Counted from the first letter of the stretch, positions 8,501 through 15,830 are shown. The stretch is 17,900 bases of DNA from Negativicutes bacterium (GCA_009930275.1 RZYP01000030.1:1-17900); one strand, 5' to 3'. Translations and numbers: made by a program. Notes: generated by a model from the sequence alone, not told the origin.

Positions 8501-8915
8501 ATGTCTCTACATGATAAAACTCACTTATATCAAATTCTTCTGTCGTTATAAACGCCGGGTCAACTTGTGCTTCAACAGGATTTTCACGCAACAAACGGCT
8601 GCAAAAGCTATCAATAGTACATATTTGCGCTCTGTCTAACAATTTGAGCTGCTCTTGCCAGAAGAAGCTATCAAGGGTATTTTCTTTTATTAACGAATTA
8701 ATCCTGGTTCTGACTCTTTCGCGCATTTCTCTGGCAGCCTTGCGCGTAAAGGTGATTGCCAGGATTCCGTCAGCATTTGCCTTTCTCTTGAAAATTATAT
8801 TTACAAAACGTTCAACTAAAACACGCGTTTTTCCTGAGCCGGCGCCAGCAGAAACCGATATGTTACTGTCAATTGTATCAATTGCGCACTGCTGTTCAAG
8901 TGTAAAATCAATCAT
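5562..8915 (-). CDS. addA: ATP-dependent helicase/nuclease subunit AddA
   Basis: The motor subunit of AddAB, which unwinds and trims broken DNA ends to prepare RecA loading. It has 1117 residues. SF1A helicase motifs: Q-motif TLEQQ (5-9), Walker A AGAGSGKT (23-30), VDEFQDTN (motif II), VVGDPKQSIYRFRGAD (motif III), TIHKSKGLEFP and QLYVAMTRAEEKL towards the end. The C-terminal RecB-type nuclease has GSIDCLL and IIDYKTGR with D1020 and K1022. Notably it has C884 in DTCPRSYYY and C1105, C1108, C1114 at the extreme C-terminus, the pattern of an iron-sulfur nuclease domain. I choose ATG 8915, which overlaps the addB stop by eight bases and has GGTGA upstream; the frame opens 11 codons earlier inside addB. 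Convergent with the plus-strand hydrolase gene. Confidence 0.93.
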   Translation of the reverse strand: MIDFTLEQQCAIDTIDSNISVSAGAGSGKTRVLVERFVNIIFKRKANADGILAITFTRKAAREMRERVRTRINSLIKENTLDSFFWQEQLKLLDRAQICTIDSFCSRLLRENPVEAQVDPAFITTEEFDISEFYHVETLEYMKKILRGKDAGFERLLSEYGKTRLQDMLHSLTENLPVLVEKGDLTKPYTEMLGEDLENVKKQVLLNIAELMEVRETIKGSHREELDAISSNINTVKSAVQNCQTEELSKYLLSLSARNKKDCDLVKETRDLVSKLITFPIDKRAEILARDWQYFLNGLNKHFGDKKAERKILGFSDVEEKAFQLLLYHEDILDKYRNRYKYVMVDEFQDTNLHQKRLVYLVAGGCSEELKDKRLFVVGDPKQSIYRFRGADVSVFADVRRDIAKTAGINVVLSDNFRSSPGILRVCNEVFEDLMGTDQSCDVVFQPLKANKEERFKPKLLIVETDKNRKKEANKVEARVVAEKIKKMGSEDNIKYADIAILLASINRAQTFASALREAGIPFHIVDGKGFFEKQEIIDIINLLLFLDNSRRDLELAGILRSPYFGLSDETITRLFLTRENNNLWQVLVNDHSTLDLSPEQRRQAERAVEKLKLLQVAARALPLSELFIAIMEELQLITLLVGQDFGDEKVANVKKLNAMAIDFSMRQGGTLHAFLERAKKMRDAETRIEASNGQVAQNSVTLMTIHKSKGLEFPIVFLPALHARGKYDTDNIRFLAPIGLGIKVASDDGELVESSVLKKIKQQNKDLEIDEKKRQLYVAMTRAEEKLILSGVTVIDAGKNQSTREEWLDSLKRILVNGNEGKELVDIEIIEADTVKSQGAVVGEEKIMVFADSVYEHIKPLDNSAMNRPVIFSASALQEYDTCPRSYYYHYLAQLPASEDLFCTKEAETCRSVLPANIFGLVIHSTMENIEAYGMNDALQFALDKHAPHYMHQKVRKDAEDMLRTYMDSQLYKEISTLEKRKEERFCLPLFEKEKQEFWFTGSIDCLLTYPGGDLGIIDYKTGRPPTANAEKTAYSSQLAIYVLAAERLFGKPVRKATLHFLRNNTSWDLPSDISTELEKIKEKCVVISRKKEEQDFSVLPEACEFCNFAYMCPRK
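5612..5643 (+). terminator. Terminator of the UPF0173 gene, embedded in the addA coding sequence
   Basis: A perfect 8-bp stem (5612-5619 with 5624-5631, GCAGGACT/AGTCCTGC) closed by a GAAA tetraloop and followed on the plus strand by TCTTCTTTTTTT (5632-5643). It lies 51 bases past the hydrolase stop. The same bases encode EEQDFSVLPEA of AddA, just before its last three cysteines. Confidence 0.8.
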
Positions 8916-11900
8916 TACTTTCACCGCCTTCGGAAAAATCATTTGCAAGAGAAAAACGGCATATATCTATGCCAGGACAATATTTGGGGCATAGACCTTT
9001 CGGTTCAGTAGTATAAATTCCTGTTCGAATTCCTCTGACACATTTCTTTAAGTTATCTTCAGCCTGCTCTAGTAAGGTGTACCAATCTTCCTCGCCACGT
9101 TTTACCCAGGGCAGCATTACCGCCTCATCGCACCAATATCCGTTCTTTCGTGCTGCGTCATCAACTGAGAAATAACCACCGCCCAGTACTTTTCTTTCAT
9201 CATTTTCAAATGATTCCTTCGCTGCCAATACATACAGCGGCATTTGCAAGTCTAACCCTGCCTCAAAGTCTTTTTTTGTCGGAGCATAGGATCTCTTGTA
9301 GTCAGTGACAAACAAATTGCGCCCATCAGAATCTATTCTATCTATACGCCCCACAAAATATGCCTTTTCATCATCAATTTCACGGCACAAAGGGTTGGCT
9401 TTGCCAAATCCCCACTCCAAAAAAGCTGGTAAAAGTTTGGGGTGCGAATGGGCTAAATCTTCCTGATATTTTTTCTCCATACGCAAAACTCTTAAAAGCT
9501 TTGATCTTATTTGCTGTTTTTCTGCCTCCAAAAAATCCGTTTTCGTTATCTTGCCGCTAACCAAGAATTCATCGCAGACAATATCAAAAATAGTATTCAA
9601 ATCTTTTTCGATTATCTCCATTGACTCCGCGTTAATGTTCTTCTGAACATACTTTATGAAAATCCGGGCAAGCACAACATGATATAAGTCTCCTTGGCCT
9701 GCAGCTTCAATTTCATCAGATACTTCCTGCCACACATCCGTGCGCCATATCCTATTTATTAGAAACTTAAAGGGACAAAAAGCATATAATTCCAGAGCCG
9801 AAGCATTATAATATTCACTTAGATGAGACCTGACCTCTTTTTGTATATCTCCTTGTAAATAGCCTTGATAAGGAGAGTCGATTACAAAACGTGACTTGTC
9901 CAAGTCCCGTCTGAACTCATACTCTTGGCCAACGCGTTGAGCCAACCAATTCCTTTCCTTTTCATTTAACATGTTTAAACTACAAAGCTTTTGGGCAAAC
10001 TGTTGCTCAGACCAATAATCCGCTTCAAAAGAATTTACTAATTCACTGGAAAGACTTTCTTCAGGATAATACCGCTTCAGCTCTTCTAAATAACCCGATG
10101 CACCTGCCTCGTCATCAACAAAGTAACTGAAAGTAACACTTTCAGTAGCGGCAGCAACTGTCGAAGCAAAAAAATACTGGTCCTCTACCAATGACATTCC
10201 GCTGGTTCGCAAATCAACTCCAAGAACTTTGAGCATATTCCTTTCGGCGTCATTATACAGCCAGTTTTCCTGTTTAATTTCTGGGAAGGCACCTTCTCTT
10301 AGACCTAAAACATAGATGTGTTTAAAAAGAACGCCCTGAACATTCGGGGCTTCAAGCACGCAGATGCCTTTCGGATTACCTTTTTCCAGTACAACTTTTT
10401 TTTCAAGACCGATTTCTCTCCATATTTTTATAAATTCTTCAAGACTTATTTTTCTTTGTCCTTCTTTGCTCTCCTCATAAAATTTTTCTATTTCGTCCAA
10501 TACTTCATAACAAGTCTTTTCTGTTAATAGGATATTCTTCAACTGCTCTAGAGACAAATACTCCTGTTTATAATAGTTGCCAAATTTTTCAGCAAGAGAA
10601 CATCCTTTTATAAAATTGCGCAAAAGCAAACAATAATCGCCACTAGTTGCAGACCTAGGTAAATTATCAGCCCATTCCAACAATTCGCTGATACCGCTGT
10701 CCACCTTTATATTGGCATTAATATGTAAATGTTCCCTAAATTGAGCGCTATTGCTGAAGAAACTTCTTGTCCGTATTTCCAGCAAACTTTCGCCGTCGAA
10801 AGCATATAAAAGTTTAGAAAAGTTACAGCCTAATAAATTACAAAAAATATCAATATCAAAACTATTTAGCGCAAAATTTAATAAATTATCAAGCAATTCA
10901 ACTGCCGGCTGCGACGAAAAGCTGGTTACTCTTGGCAACATCGTAGGTATACCATATTCCTCAAACAGCTTCCTTAAGCCACTGTATGAATCCAAATTGC
11001 GAACTACCAGAAGGATATCCTCACAAGCTATATTTTCCGTTAATTGCTTTTTAATTCTTTCAAGCACCAGCCTCATTTCATGCTCCGCACCAGAAGCTTC
11101 TAAAACTTTTATGTTAATACTCTTGTCTTCGAAAACAGTAATATCATTTTTCCAATGCAGGGAAAAATGTTCAAGCGAAGCATTTCTCTTGCTGCAATCG
11201 GTTACTTTATGCGATTGAAAGCCGCAGCCAATCAAATCGCTTATTGTATTCAAGGTAGCGCCGAAAAGTTTTTCATTCTTTGTATCTCCAACTATCCCTA
11301 TGCTTACTTCACAGCGATCTTTGAGCGCATCAATCAAATCCAGCTGCAAACGATCAAACTGATAAAAATCGCTAAAAAACAGTTTGCTCCAAGGAAAATT
11401 GCTCTCCGGCTTTTTCACTTCAAGCGTTGCCAACCTATATAGCCCGTCTATATCATACCAATTGTTCTTTTTAAGTATTTTCCTGTAATCAGCATATATG
11501 GAGGATATTTCCTCATCCTTCAAACCATATGCATTTTTTCTATCCCATGCATTTAAGGCCTCGGCAAATTCTTCTGTGGTAACACCTGAACGAGAAAGCT
11601 CGCCAATAAAACCCGTCACTATTTTTGCAAACGAGTCTGATTCCGCAACCTTGAGGAGATAATGCAATTCTCCAGCCTTTTTTTTATTTTCAATAAGATT
11701 TTTAACCAGGATTTCCTGCGAACGCCTTGATAGCATTGTAAAACGATCACGGCTGTTAGCCCGCAATATTTCATTTGGTAAATAATCCATATTTACCGCT
11801 CTTACAGTCCCTAATTTCTGTACATCCTGCAGCAAAAATCTGTTTGGTAAAACTAGCAGCGCTTCCCCATAACCAAAATTTTTAGCTTGCTCCGCAAAAT

Positions 11901-11946
11901 TGCTGCGCATGCTTTCGCCAAGTCTCACGCAAAATAAATCCGCCAT
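8908..11946 (-). CDS. addB: ATP-dependent nuclease subunit AddB
   Basis: The partner of AddA: a 1012-residue helicase-like protein with a C-terminal RecB-type nuclease. The N-terminus lacks a GxxGxGKT Walker A motif, so it probably does not work as a motor and may act in DNA scanning and cutting. The nuclease shows GRIDRID and VTDYKRS (D882, K884). An iron-sulfur cluster is suggested by C724 (YAFCPFKF) and C986, C990, C996 at the C-terminus (C-x3-C-x5-C). The order addB then addA with an eight-base overlap is the usual one in Bacillota. ATG 11946 has only a weak ribosome site (GGA). Upstream are a TAAAAT box (11992-11997) without a good -35, and a 5-bp hairpin (TGAGC 11963-11967 / GCTCA 11975-11979) of unknown use. 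Confidence 0.9.
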   Translation of the reverse strand: MADLFCVRLGESMRSNFAEQAKNFGYGEALLVLPNRFLLQDVQKLGTVRAVNMDYLPNEILRANSRDRFTMLSRRSQEILVKNLIENKKKAGELHYLLKVAESDSFAKIVTGFIGELSRSGVTTEEFAEALNAWDRKNAYGLKDEEISSIYADYRKILKKNNWYDIDGLYRLATLEVKKPESNFPWSKLFFSDFYQFDRLQLDLIDALKDRCEVSIGIVGDTKNEKLFGATLNTISDLIGCGFQSHKVTDCSKRNASLEHFSLHWKNDITVFEDKSINIKVLEASGAEHEMRLVLERIKKQLTENIACEDILLVVRNLDSYSGLRKLFEEYGIPTMLPRVTSFSSQPAVELLDNLLNFALNSFDIDIFCNLLGCNFSKLLYAFDGESLLEIRTRSFFSNSAQFREHLHINANIKVDSGISELLEWADNLPRSATSGDYCLLLRNFIKGCSLAEKFGNYYKQEYLSLEQLKNILLTEKTCYEVLDEIEKFYEESKEGQRKISLEEFIKIWREIGLEKKVVLEKGNPKGICVLEAPNVQGVLFKHIYVLGLREGAFPEIKQENWLYNDAERNMLKVLGVDLRTSGMSLVEDQYFFASTVAAATESVTFSYFVDDEAGASGYLEELKRYYPEESLSSELVNSFEADYWSEQQFAQKLCSLNMLNEKERNWLAQRVGQEYEFRRDLDKSRFVIDSPYQGYLQGDIQKEVRSHLSEYYNASALELYAFCPFKFLINRIWRTDVWQEVSDEIEAAGQGDLYHVVLARIFIKYVQKNINAESMEIIEKDLNTIFDIVCDEFLVSGKITKTDFLEAEKQQIRSKLLRVLRMEKKYQEDLAHSHPKLLPAFLEWGFGKANPLCREIDDEKAYFVGRIDRIDSDGRNLFVTDYKRSYAPTKKDFEAGLDLQMPLYVLAAKESFENDERKVLGGGYFSVDDAARKNGYWCDEAVMLPWVKRGEEDWYTLLEQAEDNLKKCVRGIRTGIYTTEPKGLCPKYCPGIDICRFSLANDFSEGGESND

Positions 11947-12013
11947 TATATCCGTCCATTCCTGAGCATAAAGCGCTCAACATATACATTTATTTTACCA
12001 CAACGGTGACAAT

Positions 12014-12064
12014 AAAAAAGTACACACCAAATCTTTAGACACAAATCTAAAAATAGGTATGCAC
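12014..12064 (-). terminator. Intrinsic terminator after the HD-domain gene
   Basis: On the minus strand GTGCATACC (12064-12056) pairs along all nine positions with GGTGTGTAC (12028-12020) if two G-U pairs are allowed. An inner TTTAGA/TCTAAA stem (12046-12051 with 12034-12039) stacks inside, and six Ts follow (12019-12014). The two wobble positions become A-C mismatches on the other strand, so it acts only for minus-strand transcripts and insulates addBA. Confidence 0.75.
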
Positions 12065-12096
12065 AATCTGGATACTAACCTGAAAAATTTAAACCG

Positions 12097-12609
12097 CTAA
12101 TTTTCAGTTTCTTCGGTTGACTGGTAAAGCAAGGCCAAAATTTCTCTGCCTTTTTTTGTAGCAAAATATTTATCTTTAATGGATGCAATAGCATCTGCAG
12201 TAAGTTCATCTTCATAGATATTGACTAAAAAATCTGCTTCGACAAGTATTCTGTAGTCCATTCCAATAATATCAGTGTAAGTATGATGGTGACCAATTAA
12301 GAATCTGACTCTTTCTCTTATTGCTTCCTCAATATCTAATTCCTGCATCATTAGGTCGGCAACAGCAGGTCCTTCTTGCTCCTGAAGTTTGCCATTATAA
12401 AAACCATATTTATTTAAGCTAGCCCTGATGCCACAATCGTGCATCACTGCCGCCAGTTCCAATACATACTGTTCACTAGGAGCCAAGCCTTCAGCCTCTC
12501 CGATTATTCTGGCAAAGGAATGTACTTTCAGAAAATGATTAACCCTGTGTGGGCAACCTTTTTCGTATGCAATCATCTTATTTAAGACACAGATAATATT
12601 ATCGTTCAT
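12097..12609 (-). CDS. HD-domain protein (predicted metal-dependent phosphohydrolase)
   Basis: A 170-residue protein of the HD superfamily. Likely metal ligands in order: H30 (KVHSFARIIG), the H57-D58 doublet (AAVMHDCGI), histidines 107-109 (IGHHHTYTD) and D126 (LVEADFLVN). Such small HD proteins hydrolyse phosphate esters, often of nucleotides, but the substrate here cannot be told. I start it at ATG 12609, preceded by AAGGAAGGG; an 18-codon longer frame would begin inside the terminator hairpin upstream and is rejected. Only about 20 bases separate that terminator from the start codon, so there is no room for an ordinary promoter and expression may depend on read-through from the Gls24-family gene. 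A further terminator follows at 12014-12064. Confidence 0.8.
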   Translation of the reverse strand: MNDNIICVLNKMIAYEKGCPHRVNHFLKVHSFARIIGEAEGLAPSEQYVLELAAVMHDCGIRASLNKYGFYNGKLQEQEGPAVADLMMQELDIEEAIRERVRFLIGHHHTYTDIIGMDYRILVEADFLVNIYEDELTADAIASIKDKYFATKKGREILALLYQSTEETEN

Positions 12610-12627
12610 TATACCCTTCCTTGTTTG

Positions 12628-12665
12628 AAAAAATATAAATGCGGTCGTTACAGCAGACCGCATTT
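12628..12665 (-). terminator. Terminator between the Asp23 gene and the HD-domain gene
   Basis: A perfect 10-bp stem (12656-12665 with 12637-12646, AAATGCGGTC/GACCGCATTT) with a nine-base loop, then ATATTTTTTC on the minus strand. It begins about 11 bases after the Asp23 gene stop and ends about 19 bases before the HD gene start codon, so it may act as a partial terminator that sets a lower level of the second gene. Confidence 0.85.
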
Positions 12666-12675
12666 AGTTTAAAAA

Positions 12676-13074
12676 TTATGCTTCCTTTTCCGGAGCAGCT
12701 TCAGCTTTAATAAGCTTCTCGACTATTACATCAACTTTGTCCACCTGATAGCCAGTTATCCGCTCAACTTCGTCAAGCAAAACCTGGCGAAGCTTGGTTG
12801 TAGTTTCAGGAATGTTGGCGCCATAAACGACAGTTATCTTTATCTCAAAAGAAACATGCCCAATAGTTGCCTGCTGGTTTTCCTCATCACCGGCAATAGC
12901 ATCAGTTTTTTTGACGATAACTTGCGGAATGACACGATCAGCTACTTTCTTAACTACTGCTGCCAAGGTGCCGCCTTCATCAGATGCTGCTGATACATTA
13001 TCGACTTTACTCATTGCTGTTTTGGCTAAATCGGCAAAAACCTCTTCACTGATTATAGTTTTTCCACCTACCAT
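12676..13074 (-). CDS. Asp23/Gls24 family envelope stress-response protein
   Basis: A 132-residue protein of the Asp23/Gls24 (DUF322) family. The opening GGKTIISEEVFADLAKTAMSKVDNV (given in part: IISEEVFADLA at about 7-17) and the later VSFEIKITVVYGANIPE and ITGYQVDKVDVIVEKL (about 111-126) match the family's alternating strand-helix pattern. Members are small, soluble and often membrane-associated through partners; they are linked to envelope stress and alkaline shock in Staphylococcus and Enterococcus. The molecular role is unclear. No signal peptide or membrane segment is seen, and the tail is acidic (APEKEA). ATG 13074 has GGAGGG seven bases upstream. The 134-base gap before it has a TATAAT (13099-13104) with no good -35, so it may have its own promoter. 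Confidence 0.87.
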   Translation of the reverse strand: MVGGKTIISEEVFADLAKTAMSKVDNVSAASDEGGTLAAVVKKVADRVIPQVIVKKTDAIAGDEENQQATIGHVSFEIKITVVYGANIPETTTKLRQVLLDEVERITGYQVDKVDVIVEKLIKAEAAPEKEA

Positions 13075-13208
13075 TTGAATCCCTCCTACAATAAATTTAT
13101 TATAAAGATTAAAAACCGTTTTATACGAGGTATATTCTCTATTTAGTTTGATTTACCTGCCTATGATCGTATTATATTTTTAAAAATAACTTTTCCGTTC
13201 ATATTTTC

Positions 13209-14582
13209 CTATTGCCTACCTAAAAAAACTCCGGGGACCAAAAACAGCAGGTTAAACACCAAGCTTGGGAAAAGGGTATCCGTGGCTTCCGGAATAAATA
13301 TTTTCCAGGTCAAGGCAACAAAAATTCCCGCAATCATTGACAATAGCCCAGCTTTTCTCGATATCCTATTTTTGAAAATTATAGCAAAAGTCAGAGGCAG
13401 AAAAATGCCCGCTCCCCTAAGCGCCATCGAAAGATAGGTCCAATCCAATACATAGGAATCTACGTGCTGGAAAACGAAGAATTCAGCCGCTAAGGTTATA
13501 ATCAAGACAAAGCCGCGATTAATCCAAAGCAAGGTTCTATTACTTTTAAACCCAAAAACCTCTTTGAAAATATCTCTTGAAATCATCGTCCCGCAACCCA
13601 ATACAAGGCCAGATATTGACCAAAGAGCTGACAATATCAATGCGGCAATAGCAGCGCCACCCAGCCAATCTGGCATATAATTTAGAAGATAAACCGGCAA
13701 GGCGTCTATACTGCTTATTTCAGGGTTGGTCTTTTTAATCGACATACCTATTATTGCTGAAGGTAAACCGATAGGAATTACTATTATGGCAGCAACAATA
13801 CAACCAACCATAGCCGTCTTGCTGTCACGGGCAGAAAATAATGCCTGTATATAGCTTTGAGTCGAAATTACACCGATTGTCAAGGAGAGCAAATTATAAA
13901 TTAACTTTTCCGAGCCGCTGGCAAACATGCTAAGCCAAGGATCTGCCGGAAAGGTTTGAAGTATACCGTTCAAGCCCCCCAAATCGTTAAAAGCCCAGAT
14001 TCCAGCAACAAAAATAGTTCCGAAAATTAACGCTATTTTTACAAGGCCGGCAATACCGGAGCCACTTATTCCACCCAGAAAAATCGATAAAATGACGACA
14101 AAGGCAATGACTGCTGCGGCCTCAACAAAATTAATATTAAAAACTCTTGATATCAAGTGAAGCGCTGTCAGCATACTAGCAACAATGCTAAGAAAAATTC
14201 CAGCCGTAGCAGCAAGGCTGCTTAGAGGCCCTGCTTTTTTGCCATAGTTTATTACAAGGAATTCCGAAATCGTCGTTAAACCGCTGCTGCGCAAAGGTCT
14301 GGCATAAAAGACTGCCATAACGATCAGCGCTATTCCTGAACCCAGAGTAAACCACCAGGCACTAATGCCAATCTTAAATCCCAGCTGTGCTGTCCCCACT
14401 GTCGCTGCTGCACCAATAATTGTGCCAATAATGGTACCCGCAACCAAAAGAGAACCGGCATTGCGTCCGCCGACACTATAGTCCGCTTCTGACTTGACTT
14501 TTTTAGCTGCAAAAAACCCGGGTAGCGATGCTAAAATTAAAACAGCCATCATACTTATAAATTGTATTGAAGACAGTTGCAT
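13209..14582 (-). CDS. Sodium:solute symporter family protein (second, divergent paralogue)
   Basis: A 457-residue multi-pass membrane protein of the SSS family, distinct from the one at 3300-4724. The N-terminus has a first helix, then the family's ADYSVGGRNAG loop (about 33-43) and GTIIGAAATVGTAQLGF in helix 2. The helix-8 stretch reads LSALWSISGLVLGCG, where PutP and the other symporter have a Ser-Thr pair; here the second position is Ile, so sodium site 2 may be altered. The substrate is unknown. ATG 14582 has GAGGTG six bases upstream, and a good extended -10 promoter lies at 14621-14649. It is separated from the nitroreductase gene by a strong terminator, so it is transcribed alone or with the Asp23 gene. 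Confidence 0.88.
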   Translation of the reverse strand: MQLSSIQFISMMAVLILASLPGFFAAKKVKSEADYSVGGRNAGSLLVAGTIIGTIIGAAATVGTAQLGFKIGISAWWFTLGSGIALIVMAVFYARPLRSSGLTTISEFLVINYGKKAGPLSSLAATAGIFLSIVASMLTALHLISRVFNINFVEAAAVIAFVVILSIFLGGISGSGIAGLVKIALIFGTIFVAGIWAFNDLGGLNGILQTFPADPWLSMFASGSEKLIYNLLSLTIGVISTQSYIQALFSARDSKTAMVGCIVAAIIVIPIGLPSAIIGMSIKKTNPEISSIDALPVYLLNYMPDWLGGAAIAALILSALWSISGLVLGCGTMISRDIFKEVFGFKSNRTLLWINRGFVLIITLAAEFFVFQHVDSYVLDWTYLSMALRGAGIFLPLTFAIIFKNRISRKAGLLSMIAGIFVALTWKIFIPEATDTLFPSLVFNLLFLVPGVFLGRQ

Positions 14583-14620
14583 GTCAGCACCTCACAAGTC
14601 CGAATGTATTATACTTCCTC

Positions 14621-14649
14621 ATTATAGCAGACTCTAAGTCATTCTTAAA
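14621..14649 (-). promoter_or_regulatory. Extended -10 promoter of the second symporter gene
   Basis: On the minus strand TGCTATAAT (extended -10, 14621-14629) with TTTAAG (14644-14649) 17 bases from the hexamer. A second TATAAT lies 12 bases further on. Transcription would begin near 14614, about 30 bases before the ATG. Confidence 0.6.
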
Positions 14650-14650
14650 C

Positions 14651-14679
14651 AAAAAAACCGGCCTAGAGCCGGTTTTTTT
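14651..14679. terminator. Strong bidirectional terminator after the nitroreductase gene
   Basis: A perfect 12-bp inverted repeat (14651-14662 with 14668-14679): seven As, CCGGC, a five-base loop, GCCGG, seven Ts. The T-run is present on either strand. It overlaps the TAA stop of the nitroreductase gene and ends transcription before the symporter promoter. Confidence 0.93.
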
Positions 14680-15487
14680 AACGGAATTCTACCTTTAAAT
14701 GTTGTCTTTCCACTAATCGATGATATTTGTATTTCGGATAACCCACCATTAAAGTTCCAACAATTTGCTGTTTCTTTGGTACATCCAACAGCTCCAACAA
14801 AGGTTCGTAACCCGATATACCGCAAGTCTGAATGAACCCGGCGATTGTCGTACCCAAGCCTAAAGTCGGGGCATATAAATTAACATAAGCCCAGGCCTGT
14901 TCGCAATTACTTACCCCTGTTAAATTGAGTTTGCGTGCGCAAGCGAAAATGAGCTGAGGAGCTTCACGTGCAATGATATCAATCTTTCTTTCATTATATG
15001 TTCGCAAAATATTAGAAAAATAACGGCTATGGGGGCTGTTAATTTCTATTTCCCGCTGCATCCATTGTGCTGTTAAATCTGCAACTTCTCTAATCTTTTT
15101 TGCGTCAGAAAGAACGATATAATACAATCCCTGTGAGTTGCCGGCTGTCGGAGCATATCTGGCTACATCAAGTAATTTTGTGATTTTTTCTTCTTCCACA
15201 AGTTGTGGTTTGAAATTTCTGATTGATCTTCTCATTCTTAAAAAATTATACGCTGTTTCAGCATCCAAAACAGGCATAGTAATAGCGGTTTGCTTGGCTA
15301 ACTGGCAATGTGCGTTATCAATAGCAGCAGTTGGGCAGATTGCTACGCAGTGGCCGCAAGCCATACAGCCACGATCCCAATTGCATTCGGGACCATTATT
15401 ACCCATTTCTAAAATGCAGCTGGGACAAACCTCAATACAAAGACCACATTTAATACACTTATCTCTATCAACTTTTATTAATTCCAT
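14678..15487 (-). CDS. Ferredoxin-nitroreductase fusion protein
   Basis: A 269-residue flavoprotein with its own electron input. Residues 1-60 are a two-cluster ferredoxin: C11, C14, C17, C21 and C41, C44, C47, C51, each C-x2-C-x2-C-x3-C followed by P. From about residue 80 is an FMN-binding nitroreductase domain: RRSIRNFKPQLV (about 87-98), ARYAPTAGNSQ, and the typical end GYPKYKYHR. Members move electrons to small organic acceptors; the true substrate is not known. The protein is soluble, with no signal peptide. ATG 15487 has GAGGTGAT upstream. A promoter at 15560-15588 overlaps the terminator of the candidate small RNA, so the gene is probably transcribed alone, with some read-through possible from the RNA promoter. 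Confidence 0.9.
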   Translation of the reverse strand: MELIKVDRDKCIKCGLCIEVCPSCILEMGNNGPECNWDRGCMACGHCVAICPTAAIDNAHCQLAKQTAITMPVLDAETAYNFLRMRRSIRNFKPQLVEEEKITKLLDVARYAPTAGNSQGLYYIVLSDAKKIREVADLTAQWMQREIEINSPHSRYFSNILRTYNERKIDIIAREAPQLIFACARKLNLTGVSNCEQAWAYVNLYAPTLGLGTTIAGFIQTCGISGYEPLLELLDVPKKQQIVGTLMVGYPKYKYHRLVERQHLKVEFR

Positions 15488-15559
15488 TTTATCACCTCGG
15501 TATTATAATTCATAAACAAATAAAATTATTAGCTACTATATTTTACTTGTATTGATGAA

Positions 15560-15588
15560 ATTATACAAGGTATCAAAAAAATCAGCAA
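15560..15588 (-). promoter_or_regulatory. Putative promoter of the nitroreductase gene
   Basis: On the minus strand TTGCTG (15583-15588), 17 bases, TATAAT (15560-15565). The -35 box uses the last bases of the terminator hairpin and the spacer holds its T-run. The predicted leader is about 65 bases. Confidence 0.5.
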
Positions 15589-15626
15589 AGCTCTTCCATG
15601 TATAGTTATACATGGAAGAGCTTTGC
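15575..15626 (-). terminator. 20-bp hairpin terminator of the candidate small RNA
   Basis: A perfect 20-bp inverted repeat (15585-15604 with 15607-15626) with a two-base centre, so in practice a four-base loop. On the minus strand TGA and seven Ts follow (15581-15575). No T-run follows on the plus strand, so direction is clear. It lies 276 bases after the meaB stop and may also stop read-through from the mutase operon. Confidence 0.85.
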
Positions 15627-15825
15627 CAAAAAAGGGAAAGGAAAGCTTATAACACTGAATGACAGAGCAGTGAAATAAGTAGATAAGATAAAATATCAAA
15701 AACTATACAGAAAGGCTTTTGTGTATGCTAATTATCCCCAAGCGCTAAAGCTACAATCGGCATCCTTAACCTACTTGCCTTTCTGTCGTTTAAGAATAAA
15801 TCAACGGTTGCTATTTCACAGCAAT
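15575..15825 (-). ncRNA. Candidate small RNA, 6S-like secondary structure
   Basis: The 414 bases between meaB and the nitroreductase gene (15488-15901) hold no convincing gene for a protein. Instead there are a promoter (15831-15859), a structured stretch, and a long terminator hairpin, giving an RNA of about 250 bases. Pairing seen: GTGAAATA (15819-15812) with TATTTCAC (15677-15670) as a closing stem, then an open bubble of about 25 and 29 bases, then ACAGAAAGGC (15786-15777) with GCCTTTCTGT (15716-15707) as an apical stem around ~60 bases. Inside this, TGTAGCT and AGCATACA can pair with one bulge. A closing stem, large central bubble and apical stem over about 165 bases resemble 6S RNA, but I see no conserved primary sequence that proves it. 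An attenuator leader of the nitroreductase gene is the main alternative. Confidence 0.5.
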
Positions 15826-15830
15826 CAGTG

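Noticed and set aside
10751..11442. Plus-strand open frames of 95-155 codons across addA and addB
   Set aside because: They are shadows of the long minus-strand genes, without ribosome sites or recognisable domains.
12604..12613. TATAATG at the start codons of the HD gene and addB, as possible promoters
   Set aside because: A start site would fall inside the coding sequence and no -35 box is found; two A/T-rich start contexts are expected by chance.
13075..13208. AT-rich palindrome TATTTTTAAAAATA in the gap after the second symporter gene
   Set aside because: It has no G-C pairs and no separate T-run, so it is not convincing as a terminator; it could equally be an AT-rich promoter region.
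15736..15771. Tiny minus-strand reading frame of 11 codons (MPIVALALGDN) in the candidate small RNA
   Set aside because: It is too short to judge, the AAGG sequence directly touches the ATG, and it lies in the apical loop of the proposed fold; no run of repeated codons suggests a leader peptide.
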